Shown: one piece after another, positions 43,551-52,170 of the stretch | How the letters are laid out: the number at the start of each line of letters is the position of its first letter | How positions within the stretch are numbered: position 1 is the stretch's first letter | Source of the DNA: Moritella sp. PE36 | GTDB taxonomy: Bacteria; Pseudomonadota; Gammaproteobacteria; Enterobacterales; Moritellaceae | Length of the DNA stretch: 54,803 nucleotides | Direction of reading: 5' to 3' | NCBI RefSeq assembly: GCF_000170855.1 | Contig: NZ_ABCQ01000028.1 | Span: forward strand, 1-54,803 | Program-made: the position numbers and the translations under genes | Notes under the pieces: generated by a model | The model's input: only the letters and a program-made list of their open reading frames with translations | The model's database searches: none | What the model was told of the DNA's origin: nothing

Positions 43551-44558
43551 TTATTTCTCTGGATAGTCAAAGCCCAAATGCAGATAAGCACGTGCTGTCG
43601 CGATACGCCCACGCGGTGTACGCTGTAAGAAACCTTGCTGAATAAGGTACGGTTCAAGTACATCTTCGATGGTTTCACGTTCTTCACCAATCGCAGCAGC
43701 AACATTATCGAGTCCAACGGGTCCACCCGAGAAAGTATCAATAATGGCGATTAACAATTTACGGTCCATGTAATCAAACCCGCAAGTATCCACATCAAGC
43801 ATGCTTAACGCCGCTGACGAGATCTCGGCATCTATATCGCCATCGTGTTTTACCTCGGCATAATCACGTACACGACGTAATAAGCGATTGGCAATACGTG
43901 GGGTACCGCGTGCACGTCTGGCTATTTCTAACGCACCGGCACGATCCATATTCAATCCTAAACACGTTGCCGAGCGTAATACGATATCTTGTAAATCTTC
44001 AACTTTATAAAACTCTAAGCGTTGGACAATACCAAAACGGTCGCGTAATGGCGATGTTAATGAACCCGCACGCGTCGTGGCACCAATGAGAGTAAAAGGC
44101 GGTAAATCAAGTTTAATCGAACGTGCAGACGGACCTTCACCAATCATAATATCTAATTGGTAATCTTCCATTGCTGGATATAAAATTTCTTCAATTGACG
44201 GGTTCAAGCGATGTATTTCGTCAATAAATAATACGTCATTCGGTTCAAGGTTAGTCAGTAGAGCGGCAAGATCGCCTGCTTTCTCTAATACCGGTCCCGA
44301 TGTGGTTTTAATGCTTACGCCCATTTCATTAGCGACAATATTCGCTAACGTGGTTTTACCTAATCCAGGCGGACCAAAAATCAATAAATGATCCAGCGCA
44401 TCATCACGTCGCTTACTGGCTTCAATAAATATTTCCATTTGACTACGTACGTGGTCCTGCCCTTGATAATCAGACAGCATTTTTGGTCGAATAGCACGGT
44501 CTATGACTTCTTCTTCGCGGACGGTACCGCTAGAAATTAATCGATCAGCTTCAATCAC
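43551..44558 (-). CDS. ruvB: Holliday junction branch-migration ATPase RuvB
   Basis: Hexameric AAA+ motor that drives branch migration with RuvA. Walker [10 protein letters not shown], Walker [10 protein letters not shown], sensor 1 IGATTRAG and the arginine-finger region SPLRDRFG are visible. A C-terminal winged helix ([21 protein letters not shown]) follows. The 335 residues match E. coli. It starts 17 bases after the ruvA stop, in a ruvAB pair. Confidence 0.97.
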   Translation of the reverse strand: MIEADRLISSGTVREEEVIDRAIRPKMLSDYQGQDHVRSQMEIFIEASKRRDDALDHLLIFGPPGLGKTTLANIVANEMGVSIKTTSGPVLEKAGDLAALLTNLEPNDVLFIDEIHRLNPSIEEILYPAMEDYQLDIMIGEGPSARSIKLDLPPFTLIGATTRAGSLTSPLRDRFGIVQRLEFYKVEDLQDIVLRSATCLGLNMDRAGALEIARRARGTPRIANRLLRRVRDYAEVKHDGDIDAEISSAALSMLDVDTCGFDYMDRKLLIAIIDTFSGGPVGLDNVAAAIGEERETIEDVLEPYLIQQGFLQRTPRGRIATARAYLHLGFDYPEK

Positions 44559-44575
44559 TAAAGTAACTTCCTAAA

Positions 44576-45196
44576 TTAGTTCTGTAAGGTGGCACGTAAT
44601 GACAGACGAATGATCTCTTCACAACTCATACTTGGCTGTGCAACTTGCTTGATCATCTTCGCGACTTGCGCAGGTTTATACCCTAAACCAATCAAGGCTT
44701 CTTCCGCTTCTTCAATCGCATTCGATGCCGTATTACCATAACCTTGTAATTGGGCTTTATCCGCTTCTGGGGTAAATAAGTCTTGCGTCACCCAGTTTTT
44801 CAGGCGGTCACGCATTTCCACTAACAAACGTTCGGCGGTTTTTTTACCTACACCCGGTAACTTAATTAAGCTGTTGATATCATCGTGTTCAACACAGTGT
44901 GCAAACTGGTTTGCCGTCATACCAGATAGAATAGCTAATCCCAGTTTAGGGCCAACACCATTCACTTTAATCAACTCTCGGAACATTAAACGTTCCATTT
45001 TATTATTAAAGCCGTAAAGTAATTGTGCATCTTCTCGAACCACAAAGTGGGTGTAAACGATCACTTCTTTATCCACATCGCCAAGCTCATAGAAGCAGCT
45101 CATTGGCAGTTTAATTTCATAACCGACACCATTCACGTCAAGTAAAATTTCGGGCGGTTGCTTTTCTAATAAAGTGCCACGTAAACGTCCAATCAC
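44576..45196 (-). CDS. ruvA: Holliday junction DNA-binding protein RuvA
   Basis: Tetrameric junction-binding partner of RuvB. N-terminal OB fold ([21 protein letters not shown]), tandem helix-hairpin-helix motifs ([16 protein letters not shown] and [16 protein letters not shown]), acidic linker, and a C-terminal UBA-like domain ([18 protein letters not shown]). The 206 residues match E. coli (203). A LexA-like box lies about 57 bases upstream, consistent with SOS control of ruvAB. Confidence 0.97.
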   Translation of the reverse strand: MIGRLRGTLLEKQPPEILLDVNGVGYEIKLPMSCFYELGDVDKEVIVYTHFVVREDAQLLYGFNNKMERLMFRELIKVNGVGPKLGLAILSGMTANQFAHCVEHDDINSLIKLPGVGKKTAERLLVEMRDRLKNWVTQDLFTPEADKAQLQGYGNTASNAIEEAEEALIGLGYKPAQVAKMIKQVAQPSMSCEEIIRLSLRATLQN

Positions 45197-45252
45197 AATT
45201 ATTTTCCAACATTTTTTAATACGAATATAATGTTGAGTAGCATAATAAAATA

Positions 45253-45268
45253 CTGGTTAAATATCCAG
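45253..45268 (-). promoter_or_regulatory. LexA (SOS) box candidate upstream of ruvAB
   Basis: ctggttaaatatccag is CTG-N10-CAG with CTGG/CCAG ends, in the ruvC-ruvA gap. The E. coli consensus is CTGTATATATATACAG. Its position fits known SOS control of ruvAB. Confidence 0.55.
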
Positions 45269-45286
45269 ATCAATTTCTTTTTTCGG

Positions 45287-45808
45287 TTATTTGTAACGCC
45301 CGCGAGCTATGCCTTTAACTTTACCCGCCATATTAATCAAGGTACGTAAACTCTGAGCATGACATAATGCCACGGCGAGTCCATCGGCAGCATCAGCTTG
45401 CGGCGTTCCTGGCAACTTAAGTAAATTCACCACCATTTGCTGGACTTGTTCTTTATCTGCGCCTCCGTTACCGACGACGGCTTGCTTGATCTGACGAGCG
45501 GTATATTCTCCAACCTCAAGATCATTAGATACCGCGGCAACGATAGCGGCACCACGGGCTTGACCCAATTTCAATGCTGACGCCGCATTTTTGCCCATGA
45601 ACACATCTTCAATGGCAAATTTATCCGGTTGGAATTGGATAATAATTTCACACACCCCAGCATGAATTTGCTTTAAACGCTCGGGTAATGTATCACCCGA
45701 GGTACGAATACAACCACTGCCCAAATATTGGAATTTACCGTGTATATGCTGGATCACGCCATATCCAGTGATCCGCGATCCGGGATCAATACCAAGAATA
45801 ATACTCAT
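45287..45808 (-). CDS. ruvC: Crossover junction endodeoxyribonuclease RuvC
   Basis: Resolves Holliday junctions by paired nicks. The RNase-H-like fold begins [17 protein letters not shown] (Asp8). Further acidic active-site residues lie in [11 protein letters not shown] and the C-terminal [12 protein letters not shown]. The 173 residues match E. coli. It leads the ruvCAB group. The usual upstream yebC is absent: upstream is the divergent glutaredoxin gene. Confidence 0.97.
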   Translation of the reverse strand: MSIILGIDPGSRITGYGVIQHIHGKFQYLGSGCIRTSGDTLPERLKQIHAGVCEIIIQFQPDKFAIEDVFMGKNAASALKLGQARGAAIVAAVSNDLEVGEYTARQIKQAVVGNGGADKEQVQQMVVNLLKLPGTPQADAADGLAVALCHAQSLRTLINMAGKVKGIARGRYK

Positions 45809-46004
45809 ATTTTATTATCTTCAATTGTCATGTTTATAATTACAGTATACCTGCACCTAAGCTTGAAACCTAAACCCACTACCTAATCCATATTCCATTA
45901 AAATAACGCGTATAAATTAAACAGTTAAAACCGCACGCCTTGATCTAATTATTCCACCATGGTGTAAAGAAGTGTATTTCAAATCATTTGCTCATATTGA
46001 TACA

Positions 46005-46032
46005 TTGTGAATAACCGTTAGCTTGCTATAAT
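46005..46032 (+). promoter_or_regulatory. Sigma-70-type promoter for the glutaredoxin gene
   Basis: TTGTGA (46005-46010), a 16-base spacer and a perfect TATAAT (46027-46032) lie 34 bases before the start codon. Confidence 0.6.
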
Positions 46033-46065
46033 GCGCGTTTTTACGGTGAACCTTGTGGGGCTAAA

Positions 46066-46293
46066 ATGAAAAGAGTCGTATTATATACGCAGAAGAAGTG
46101 TCCAAATTGCGATACGGCAAAGCGCTACTTAGATGAAAAAAAAATACCTTACCGTTTATGCAGTGTGAATGAACCACGCGGCAGTAAAGAATTAGCAGCT
46201 ATCGGTGGCCGTGGGGTACCAACCCTTAAGATTGGCGACCAAATACTGCGTGGTTTCTCAATTAAATCATTCGAAAATATGTATCGCGGTTAA
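46066..46293 (+). CDS. Small glutaredoxin-family protein
   Basis: A 75-residue thioredoxin-fold protein with the redox pair Cys12-Cys15 in KKCPNCDTAKRYL and the cis-proline segment RGVPTLKIGD. It lacks additional domains. It resembles NrdH or Grx-like proteins; no ribonucleotide reductase gene is near, so a specific partner cannot be named. The ribosome site TTGTGGGG and a clear promoter precede it. Confidence 0.88.
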   Translation: MKRVVLYTQKKCPNCDTAKRYLDEKKIPYRLCSVNEPRGSKELAAIGGRGVPTLKIGDQILRGFSIKSFENMYRG

Positions 46294-46385
46294 TCTCGCG
46301 CACAGACCTGACTGTTATTACGCTCGTTGTTATACTTTCGATGTGATTAACAACAGCATTTAATCATTACCTATGGATATAAATC

Positions 46386-46793
46386 ATGAAGAATCGTATT
46401 GCTCAACTAGGACTTATCATCAGTTTACTGTTTTCTACCTTGGTAAACAGCGCAGACATCGACAGTATCGATCTTAAAGTCACCATGAAAGAGATGCGAT
46501 TAGCGTACACTCAAGCAATGAAAGCAACATCAGCGGATGAATTTTCTACTCGCATTGATAAAATGAGTAAAATGCTTGCCGTAGCACAAAGCTATAACTT
46601 TTCACCTGACCGTGCAGAGATGTCAAATCAAGGTTTAGATAAAGTAGAATCAATACTGAACAGCCTTCAACAAGCCGATATCACCGACGAAAATCTCGCT
46701 GTTGCGCAAGCTAAATTAGAAGATGTTGATAGCTTAAGAAAAGAATATCACAAGAAAAGTAAGCCTAGCATTTGGCAGCTCATCTTTGGTTAA
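46386..46793 (+). CDS. Cytochrome b562-like periplasmic protein
   Basis: A 135-residue exported protein with a signal peptide (about 1-23, ending VNSA) and a four-helix pattern like cytochrome b562. The two b562 haem ligands have counterparts here: a Met near the start of helix 1 (Met34 or Met37, in LKVTMKEM) and His122 in LRKEYHKKSK, matching the b562 RNAYHQK ending. No CXXCH is present, so haem would be non-covalent. Haem binding is inference. It is an orphan gene without redox partners nearby. Confidence 0.7.
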   Translation: MKNRIAQLGLIISLLFSTLVNSADIDSIDLKVTMKEMRLAYTQAMKATSADEFSTRIDKMSKMLAVAQSYNFSPDRAEMSNQGLDKVESILNSLQQADITDENLAVAQAKLEDVDSLRKEYHKKSKPSIWQLIFG

Positions 46794-46876
46794 TCAATGA
46801 AGTCTTTGGTTAATACATAATTACATGTCGGTAATGAGTATTGCCGTCATATTAGTAAAAATTAGGAACAGATTAC

Positions 46877-47269
46877 ATGTCAAACACGCTCGACGAGAAC
46901 CAAATAGCAACAATTCAAGCTTACGATGAAGAGAAGCGCCTTAGCTATTTATTAAAAGAAGTAACAAACGAACGCAAAATCTGGATCCTAACGGATGAAC
47001 ACGGTTGTGTAATGCTAAATAACGATGACGAAGATTGTGTGCCAGTATGGCCTAACGCAGAGTTTGCACAATCTTGGGCGACTGGCGAATGGGAACACTG
47101 TAAAACAGAATCTATTTCATTAGCTAAATGGCAAAGCCGTTGGACATCAGGTTTAATGGATGATGACTTAGCTATCGTTGTCTTCCCTAATCTTGATGAT
47201 GAAGGGCTTATCATGTTCCCTGACGAATTTGATATGGCACTGCAGAAACAAGCGAAAAAGAAGCGCTAA
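46877..47269 (+). CDS. DUF2750 family protein (copy B)
   Basis: A 130-residue cytoplasmic protein, paralogue of the protein at 21127-21519. It shares VPVWPNAEFAQSW, GEWEHC, the W-x3-W spacing and GLMDDDLAIVVFPNLDDEG with that copy, and both are exactly 130 residues. The function of the family is unknown. It is monocistronic, with a terminator at 47293-47327. Confidence 0.85.
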   Translation: MSNTLDENQIATIQAYDEEKRLSYLLKEVTNERKIWILTDEHGCVMLNNDDEDCVPVWPNAEFAQSWATGEWEHCKTESISLAKWQSRWTSGLMDDDLAIVVFPNLDDEGLIMFPDEFDMALQKQAKKKR

Positions 47270-47292
47270 TCGCCAAATAATTTATCTAAAAT

Positions 47293-47327
47293 CCTGCCTG
47301 TTATCAGATGATTCGGCAGGCTTTTTA
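47293..47327 (+). terminator. Terminator after DUF2750 copy B
   Basis: A 6-bp GC-rich stem (cctgcc at 47293-47298 with ggcagg at 47315-47320) followed by cttttt. Confidence 0.7.
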
Positions 47328-47479
47328 TTTTCACGTTTACTTCCCGTCCTGCCACTTAACCCTTCATAACAACCACTAAAAAAGTAGTGCTGCCAACATC
47401 ACTAAGTTAACGAAATGTTATTTTATTTATCTTCAATCTCATGTATGGTTTCCCTATCCTGTGCAATCGGCCTAACGAT

Positions 47480-48418
47480 ATGATTTCAAACAAGCTAAAA
47501 TTATTTATTGTCTGTATATGTTTCTCATTATTAAGCGGTTGCTCACTGGTTCGATGGAAAATAGACAATGATGAGAGCAGCCTTAAATCAGTTGGTTTTA
47601 CACAACTCGATATTAGCTTAGCTGAAGGTGGGACACTGAGTTATTGGCGTGGTGGCCAAGGCCAACCCTTATTATTAATCCATGGCTTTGGTGGCAGTGC
47701 CGTCACGACTTGGAAAGATGAAATGCTTGCCTTAAGTGCAGATTATGATGTTATTGCACCGGATCTTGCTTGGTTCGGTGATTCTTTTAGTGCTGGCGAA
47801 GCCAACCTAACCACAGAAACAAATGCCATTGTCCAACTCATTGATGAATTAAAACTTAATAATATCAACATCGCTGGTATCTCATATGGTGGATTTGTCA
47901 CTTTCAATATACTCAACAGCGCTAACCAAAATGATCGTATTAATAAAGCCATTATTATTGCCAGTCCTGGGCCCTACTTCAGTGATGATGATCTAGCCGC
48001 ATTAACCAAACGCTTTGCAGTCGATAATCCAGAGGATTTCTTTATACCGAAGAACAGCGATGAATTACGCCGTTTATTTGAGGGTATTTTCGTCGAGCCT
48101 AAAATGATGCCAGACTTTATTGCTGACCAAATTTATCAAACTTATTTTGCCGCTTGGCATAAACAAAAAATTGCCATGATCCAATCTTTATCCGCAGACC
48201 GCGATACCCTATTAACAGCGCCTGTGACTACCACACCGACACTCCTAATTTGGGGGGAACAAGATCGTGTTTTCCCCGTTGAACACGGTATTTACCTCAG
48301 TCAAAAAATACAAGCTCCCCTGGTCGTCATTCCAAACACAGGCCATGGCGTCACAAATGAACAACCCGAGATGGTCGTACGTTTAATTAAAACCTTTATC
48401 GAAAGCGAAAAGCTATAA
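47480..48418 (+). CDS. Lipoprotein alpha/beta hydrolase
   Basis: Exported hydrolase of the alpha/beta fold. From ATG 47480 (MISNKLKLF) the signal ends in the lipobox LLSGC (Cys about 21); the ATG at 47441 would put 13 polar residues in front, so I reject it. The oxyanion segment LLIHGFGGSAV, the nucleophile elbow AGISYGGFV, the acid loop LLIWGEQDRVFP and the His region NTGHGVTNEQPE give the full triad. The total is 312 residues. The substrate is unknown. It is likely a membrane-anchored esterase or lipase, facing the periplasm. Confidence 0.87.
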   Translation: MISNKLKLFIVCICFSLLSGCSLVRWKIDNDESSLKSVGFTQLDISLAEGGTLSYWRGGQGQPLLLIHGFGGSAVTTWKDEMLALSADYDVIAPDLAWFGDSFSAGEANLTTETNAIVQLIDELKLNNINIAGISYGGFVTFNILNSANQNDRINKAIIIASPGPYFSDDDLAALTKRFAVDNPEDFFIPKNSDELRRLFEGIFVEPKMMPDFIADQIYQTYFAAWHKQKIAMIQSLSADRDTLLTAPVTTTPTLLIWGEQDRVFPVEHGIYLSQKIQAPLVVIPNTGHGVTNEQPEMVVRLIKTFIESEKL

Positions 48419-48544
48419 CGGCTGTTTACCGCGATATAACACTATAGCGCCTGATTTATGTACAAGACTATGGTTATCATTGGTGTTTTGTAGGTAAGAC
48501 ATTTATTATTTAATCATTAAACTTTAAGAGTATTAAATTAAGTT

Positions 48545-49339
48545 ATGAGTAAAAAACATTACGTAGTATGGAAAGGTGTGAAGACTGGGGTATTTGATAA
48601 CTGGTCTGAAACTAAAGCACAAATTGATGGCCGCAGTGATGCGCAATATATGGGTTTCCCATCAAAAGAAGAAGCTGACCAAGCATTCGCCTCAACCTAT
48701 ACTCGCGCATTAATGAAACGCTCATTAGCCAAAGAAGGTCCAACTGGTTCAGGTGTTAAACCAAAAGCAACACGTCCTGCCGGTGCATCTAAGTCAATCC
48801 TATCGACACCGCCACAAGTTGCCGATCTCAACATTTATTGTGATGGTGCTTGCTCTCCTAATCCGGGTAAATCGGGTACAGGTATGGCCGTTTATGAAAA
48901 AGATAAACTGGCACAATTATGGTACGGCTTGTACGAAGCGAACGGAACCAACAACTCAGCGGAATTAAATGGTTTATTAGTCGCTTTCCGCTTTGCAGCC
49001 TCACACATAGAACAAGGTAAAACGGTGCAAGTGCTATCTGACTCTAGATACTCTATTGATTGCATCACTAAGTGGGCAAAAGGTTGGAAAAATAAAGGTT
49101 GGAAACGTGGCAAGAATGAAGAAATTAAAAATCTGGCGATTATTCAACAATGCTTTAGTTTGTACGAGCAATTAAAATCTAATTTAATTATTAATCACGT
49201 AAAAGGTCATGCGAATATTGAAGGCAATGAGCTATCAGACCGTATGGCGGTATTAGCTCGTAGCCAACAAGAACCTAAGTTAGTGCAATATACGGCCAGT
49301 ATTAACGTTGCCGACATTCTAGCAATGCCATCAGGCTAG
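48545..49339 (+). CDS. Viroplasmin-RNase HI fusion protein
   Basis: Type I ribonuclease H with an N-terminal caulimovirus-viroplasmin-like nucleic-acid domain (about 1-50, KKHYVVWKGVKTGVFDNW and QYMGFPSKEEADQAF), a basic linker (55-90) and a catalytic domain. Catalytic acids are visible as Asp100 (IYCDGACSPNPG), Glu140 (NNSAELNG), Asp166 (LSDSRYSID) and Asp232 (NELSDRMAV), with His222. It degrades RNA in RNA-DNA hybrids. The 264 residues suit the fused form. The ordinary rnhA next to dnaQ is not in the window. Confidence 0.92.
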   Translation: MSKKHYVVWKGVKTGVFDNWSETKAQIDGRSDAQYMGFPSKEEADQAFASTYTRALMKRSLAKEGPTGSGVKPKATRPAGASKSILSTPPQVADLNIYCDGACSPNPGKSGTGMAVYEKDKLAQLWYGLYEANGTNNSAELNGLLVAFRFAASHIEQGKTVQVLSDSRYSIDCITKWAKGWKNKGWKRGKNEEIKNLAIIQQCFSLYEQLKSNLIINHVKGHANIEGNELSDRMAVLARSQQEPKLVQYTASINVADILAMPSG

Positions 49340-49354
49340 CAACGCCAATCTCGC

Positions 49355-49663
49355 TTACATAATAGGCGAACAACCTTTCAGCAGCAGCGCCACATTCGCA
49401 CTCGATTTAGCTTGGGCATAATAAGTGTCCGTCGTTGTTGCTGCACTTTGAGTCATAGTGCCAATATCAGCAGAAATAAGCGGTGCAAGCACAGTTAACG
49501 CCGATGCCGACTGCCGATCCGCTTCATATGCCAAAAATGCTTTACTGATTTCGGTACACGAAAAAGCATCGGCGCCTTGTTGCGCCATATTATAAGCCTG
49601 AGATGATGTTTCACAACCAGTGAGTAGACCTGTGAATAATGCGATTGCTATTATTTTATGCAT
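49355..49663 (-). CDS. Small predicted lipoprotein of unknown function
   Basis: A 102-residue protein with signal peptide MHKIIAIALFTGLLTGC and lipid-acceptor Cys17. The mature part is Ala/Ser/Thr-rich with two more cysteines (in FSCTEISKAF and LLKGCSPIM) that could pair. I recognise no family. It is convergent with the RNase HI gene, with only 15 bases between. Confidence 0.75.
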   Translation of the reverse strand: MHKIIAIALFTGLLTGCETSSQAYNMAQQGADAFSCTEISKAFLAYEADRQSASALTVLAPLISADIGTMTQSAATTTDTYYAQAKSSANVALLLKGCSPIM

Positions 49664-49802
49664 CGAACGTCCTTATGTAGATAAATATATGCGCCAATCT
49701 TCAGCGTTTAAATCAATATGTCTCATCCAGTATAGCTGAGAAAATTAACATACGTCGCAGCAGCACACACTGTATAAAATAATTATTTGAGAATGAAAAT
49801 AT

Positions 49803-50720
49803 ATGTCAACACATTGGTTTAAAACATTAATCCCAACTCTAATCTGTAATACTCTATTATCGGTTTCAGCTGCAAATATTACTGAACTATCAAAGCAAGA
49901 CTGCCGGGCAATGACAAATGCGGGTGTTATGTCCCCAAGCGCCCCCGTACAGTGTGATCGTTTAAGAAAAATCCAATTTAACTATATTGATTTTCAAAAC
50001 AAACAACACAATAACGGTTCAATTATCGTCATGGACGCGGTATCACCTTACATCGCGGCCATTTTTGAGCGTTTATATCAATTGCAGTTTCCAATCAATA
50101 AAGCACAACCAATACGCCTCTATCAAGGTAATGACGACCTCTCAATGGCGGATAATAATACCTCGGCATTTAACTATCGACCTATCGCAGGTAAGCGTTC
50201 ACTATCCATTCATGCCTATGGTTTAGCCATTGATATTAACCCAAAACAGAATCCGTTCGTTGAATTTGGTGAGCAAGGTAGTGCAAGCTTCAAGCCTGTG
50301 GATGGGGCTAAATACGCGAACAGAATGCAATTTAGATATGGTAAAGAGCAACGCCAAGGTTTTGCCGAAGATGTCGTTGCCACCTTTGCTGATAATGGCT
50401 TTTTATATTGGGGTGGTTTTTGGAATACACCGATTGATTACCAGCACTTTCAAGTCAGCCGTAATATGGCCAACTTAATGTCGGCAATGCCAGCGGATCA
50501 TGCCAGTCAGTTTTTTGATAATTATGTACTCTGGTATCAATCATGTAAGGCCAGTTACCCTACAGCTTATGCGCAGCATAAAGTGAACGACTATGTACAT
50601 TATTTAGAGACCAAGCTAAATAGCAAGTCAGTCAGTAAAACCTTTACTCGATCACCAGAAAAAGTAATAGCGGCAATACAACAACCGCTACAAACTTCAG
50701 CTATTTGTGTCAGAGATTAA
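49803..50720 (+). CDS. M15-family metallopeptidase, D-alanyl-D-alanine carboxypeptidase-like
   Basis: Exported zinc peptidase with a signal peptide (about 1-24). The M15 zinc site is complete: His137 and Asp144 in SIHAYGLAIDIN, and His215 in DYQHFQ. Such enzymes cleave D-Ala-D-Ala or other peptidoglycan cross-link peptides. The 305 residues include an N-terminal region with Cys34/Cys51 and a C-terminal helix-rich tail. It is a stand-alone gene, ending 55 bases before the convergent psiE. Confidence 0.88.
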   Translation: MSTHWFKTLIPTLICNTLLSVSAANITELSKQDCRAMTNAGVMSPSAPVQCDRLRKIQFNYIDFQNKQHNNGSIIVMDAVSPYIAAIFERLYQLQFPINKAQPIRLYQGNDDLSMADNNTSAFNYRPIAGKRSLSIHAYGLAIDINPKQNPFVEFGEQGSASFKPVDGAKYANRMQFRYGKEQRQGFAEDVVATFADNGFLYWGGFWNTPIDYQHFQVSRNMANLMSAMPADHASQFFDNYVLWYQSCKASYPTAYAQHKVNDYVHYLETKLNSKSVSKTFTRSPEKVIAAIQQPLQTSAICVRD

Positions 50721-50775
50721 ACTGTGCAATAAATTAAGCAGTGTAAGAAATTAAAGTCTCCGACTGAGGCTGTTA

Positions 50776-51189
50776 TTATTCCTCACCTAATTGTTTGTAA
50801 GGCCAATAGAAATGACCTGCACGGATAATAACGGTCGATATTGCTAATACTAATGCTGCAACCGATAGCCAAACGACATCCACACTCTGTAGTTCTTTCA
50901 TACCTAACGTTACATAACGGGCAATAGCCATTATCGCGATGTAAATCGGATAACGAACCGGGATCTTACCGTTAACGACAAACTGCTGGATCATGGCGAG
51001 TACTTCGAGGTAGATAAACATTAACAAGATATCCGTTAATTTTACCGTTTGTTCTTCATAGACATGAAAAAAGTCATTTGCCATCGCGTAAATTGTTGCA
51101 ATAGTTATGAAAACAAGCAACACAGCTTCGATATAGCTAAATATTTTTAAGAAAATGTGACTAAACTTTTTTGGTAAATGTGATGGCAT
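50776..51189 (-). CDS. psiE: PsiE family inner-membrane protein
   Basis: Small membrane protein with four hydrophobic segments (AVLLVFITIATIYAMAN, LLMFIYLEVLAMIQQFV, IYIAIMAIARYVTLGM and VVWLSVAALVLAISTVIIR). E. coli PsiE is induced by phosphate starvation; the molecular function is unknown. The 137 residues are the family length. The leader contains the Fur-like and inverted-repeat sequences listed at 51201-51274. No Pho box was recognised. Confidence 0.88.
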   Translation of the reverse strand: MPSHLPKKFSHIFLKIFSYIEAVLLVFITIATIYAMANDFFHVYEEQTVKLTDILLMFIYLEVLAMIQQFVVNGKIPVRYPIYIAIMAIARYVTLGMKELQSVDVVWLSVAALVLAISTVIIRAGHFYWPYKQLGEE

Positions 51190-51200
51190 ACTTGCTCCGC

Positions 51201-51233
51201 AATATAAATATAATTCTCATTTTAAATAATGAG
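51201..51233 (-). promoter_or_regulatory. Possible operator upstream of psiE
   Basis: Within tataattctcattttaaat and the following aatgag there is a 6-bp inverted repeat ctcatt (51216-51221) / aatgag (51228-51233). It is Fur-box-like in composition. The evidence is weak. Confidence 0.25.
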
Positions 51234-51242
51234 TTACCTGAC

Positions 51243-51274
51243 AATATACAATAATTTGGTAACTATTGTATATT
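51243..51274. repeat. 11-bp perfect inverted repeat upstream of psiE
   Basis: aatatacaata (51243-51253) and tattgtatatt (51264-51274) form a perfect inverted repeat with a 10-base centre. It could be an operator for psiE (minus strand), starting about 54 bases upstream of the start codon. Confidence 0.5.
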
Positions 51275-51420
51275 CCAACAGCCATATTATCCGATTAACA
51301 ACAAGCTTGATTACATCTCGTCGAAGTTCCGTAATCACCATACGAGATGGCTTACCTTACTTTCGACGTCGTGAAGGATTCCGATTATCTGTAGCCAGCT
51401 CCTCTAAAGTGAAGAGAAAT

Positions 51421-51451
51421 AAAACCCTGAACGTAAAAGCGCTCGGGTTTT
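51421..51451. terminator. Terminator after the DUF3108-like gene
   Basis: aaaaccc (51421-51427) pairs with gggtttt (51445-51451). A hairpin flanked by A and T residues lies 6 bases past the DUF3108-like stop on the minus strand. Confidence 0.6.
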
Positions 51452-51456
51452 ATCCT

Positions 51457-52164
51457 TTAAGCGCAAACTTCAGTATAGGTTTTGAGCTCAGTTGTTCCCC
51501 TCAGTATCCAACCTTCAATGTTTGTCGCTTTGATCATTAAATAGTCCAAAGAAGGGGCAAACCAAAAAATAGCATTACTATCTTGTATTTCAACTACTTT
51601 AATCGCCTCTATATCGCCAAAGTAGCGAGTAGATAGAGTCTCCTTGCCTACAACCTGATATTCAAATAGTTCCATTTCATCTGTTGCTTGTCGTAAGGTA
51701 TAGAAATGTGTTTTACCTTGTCTTACATTCATTTGGAGCTGCATGGTGATGGTATCCATGTCTTGTAATGGGTATTGCTTACTGTGATATTGTGTTATTT
51801 CACCATTCAGTAAGACGTTGCTATCTAAACCATTGGCACTCATGTTTACGCGCATTTCTCTATTTCTAAAACCAGTCATAACTTGATAAAATTCAGTGGT
51901 AAAATAGCGGTTTGTTTGTGCTTCATAGCGTGAACGAGATGTTTGATAGAAGGTAGTACTAATACCGAGTATGCTCATATTACTATGCGTTAAAAAAGAC
52001 AAGTCAGCGCCTTGTTGTGTGATCTGTCGTTGCAGCTCTCCAGTATGAAATCCATTGAGATAGAGGTCATAAATAATTTCTTGTTCACAAACGACGTTAT
52101 CCTCCGCTCGAACAAAAAAACTGATTAATCCACTGCTGAAAATGAACAAGACTACTTTTAGCAT
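51457..52164 (-). CDS. DUF3108-like exported protein
   Basis: A 235-residue exported protein with a signal peptide (about 1-20, ending FVRA). The pattern resembles DUF3108: an early IIYDLYLNGFHTGELQRQI strand, a long beta-rich middle, and near the end a YFGDIEAIKV strand with FWFAPSLDYLMIKA, which matches the family's W-x-x-x-D-x-x-x-P-v-k-type finish. The function is unknown. It starts 6 bases after the stop of the barrel protein gene, so the two are translated from one mRNA and may act together at the outer membrane. Confidence 0.7.
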   Translation of the reverse strand: MLKVVLFIFSSGLISFFVRAEDNVVCEQEIIYDLYLNGFHTGELQRQITQQGADLSFLTHSNMSILGISTTFYQTSRSRYEAQTNRYFTTEFYQVMTGFRNREMRVNMSANGLDSNVLLNGEITQYHSKQYPLQDMDTITMQLQMNVRQGKTHFYTLRQATDEMELFEYQVVGKETLSTRYFGDIEAIKVVEIQDSNAIFWFAPSLDYLMIKATNIEGWILRGTTELKTYTEVCA

Positions 52165-52170
52165 ATTAGC

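Noticed and set aside
51229-51540. 103-residue plus-strand ORF between psiE and the DUF3108-like gene
   Set aside because: It runs through the DUF3108-like terminator and into that gene on the other strand, has no ribosome site and shows no recognisable protein pattern.
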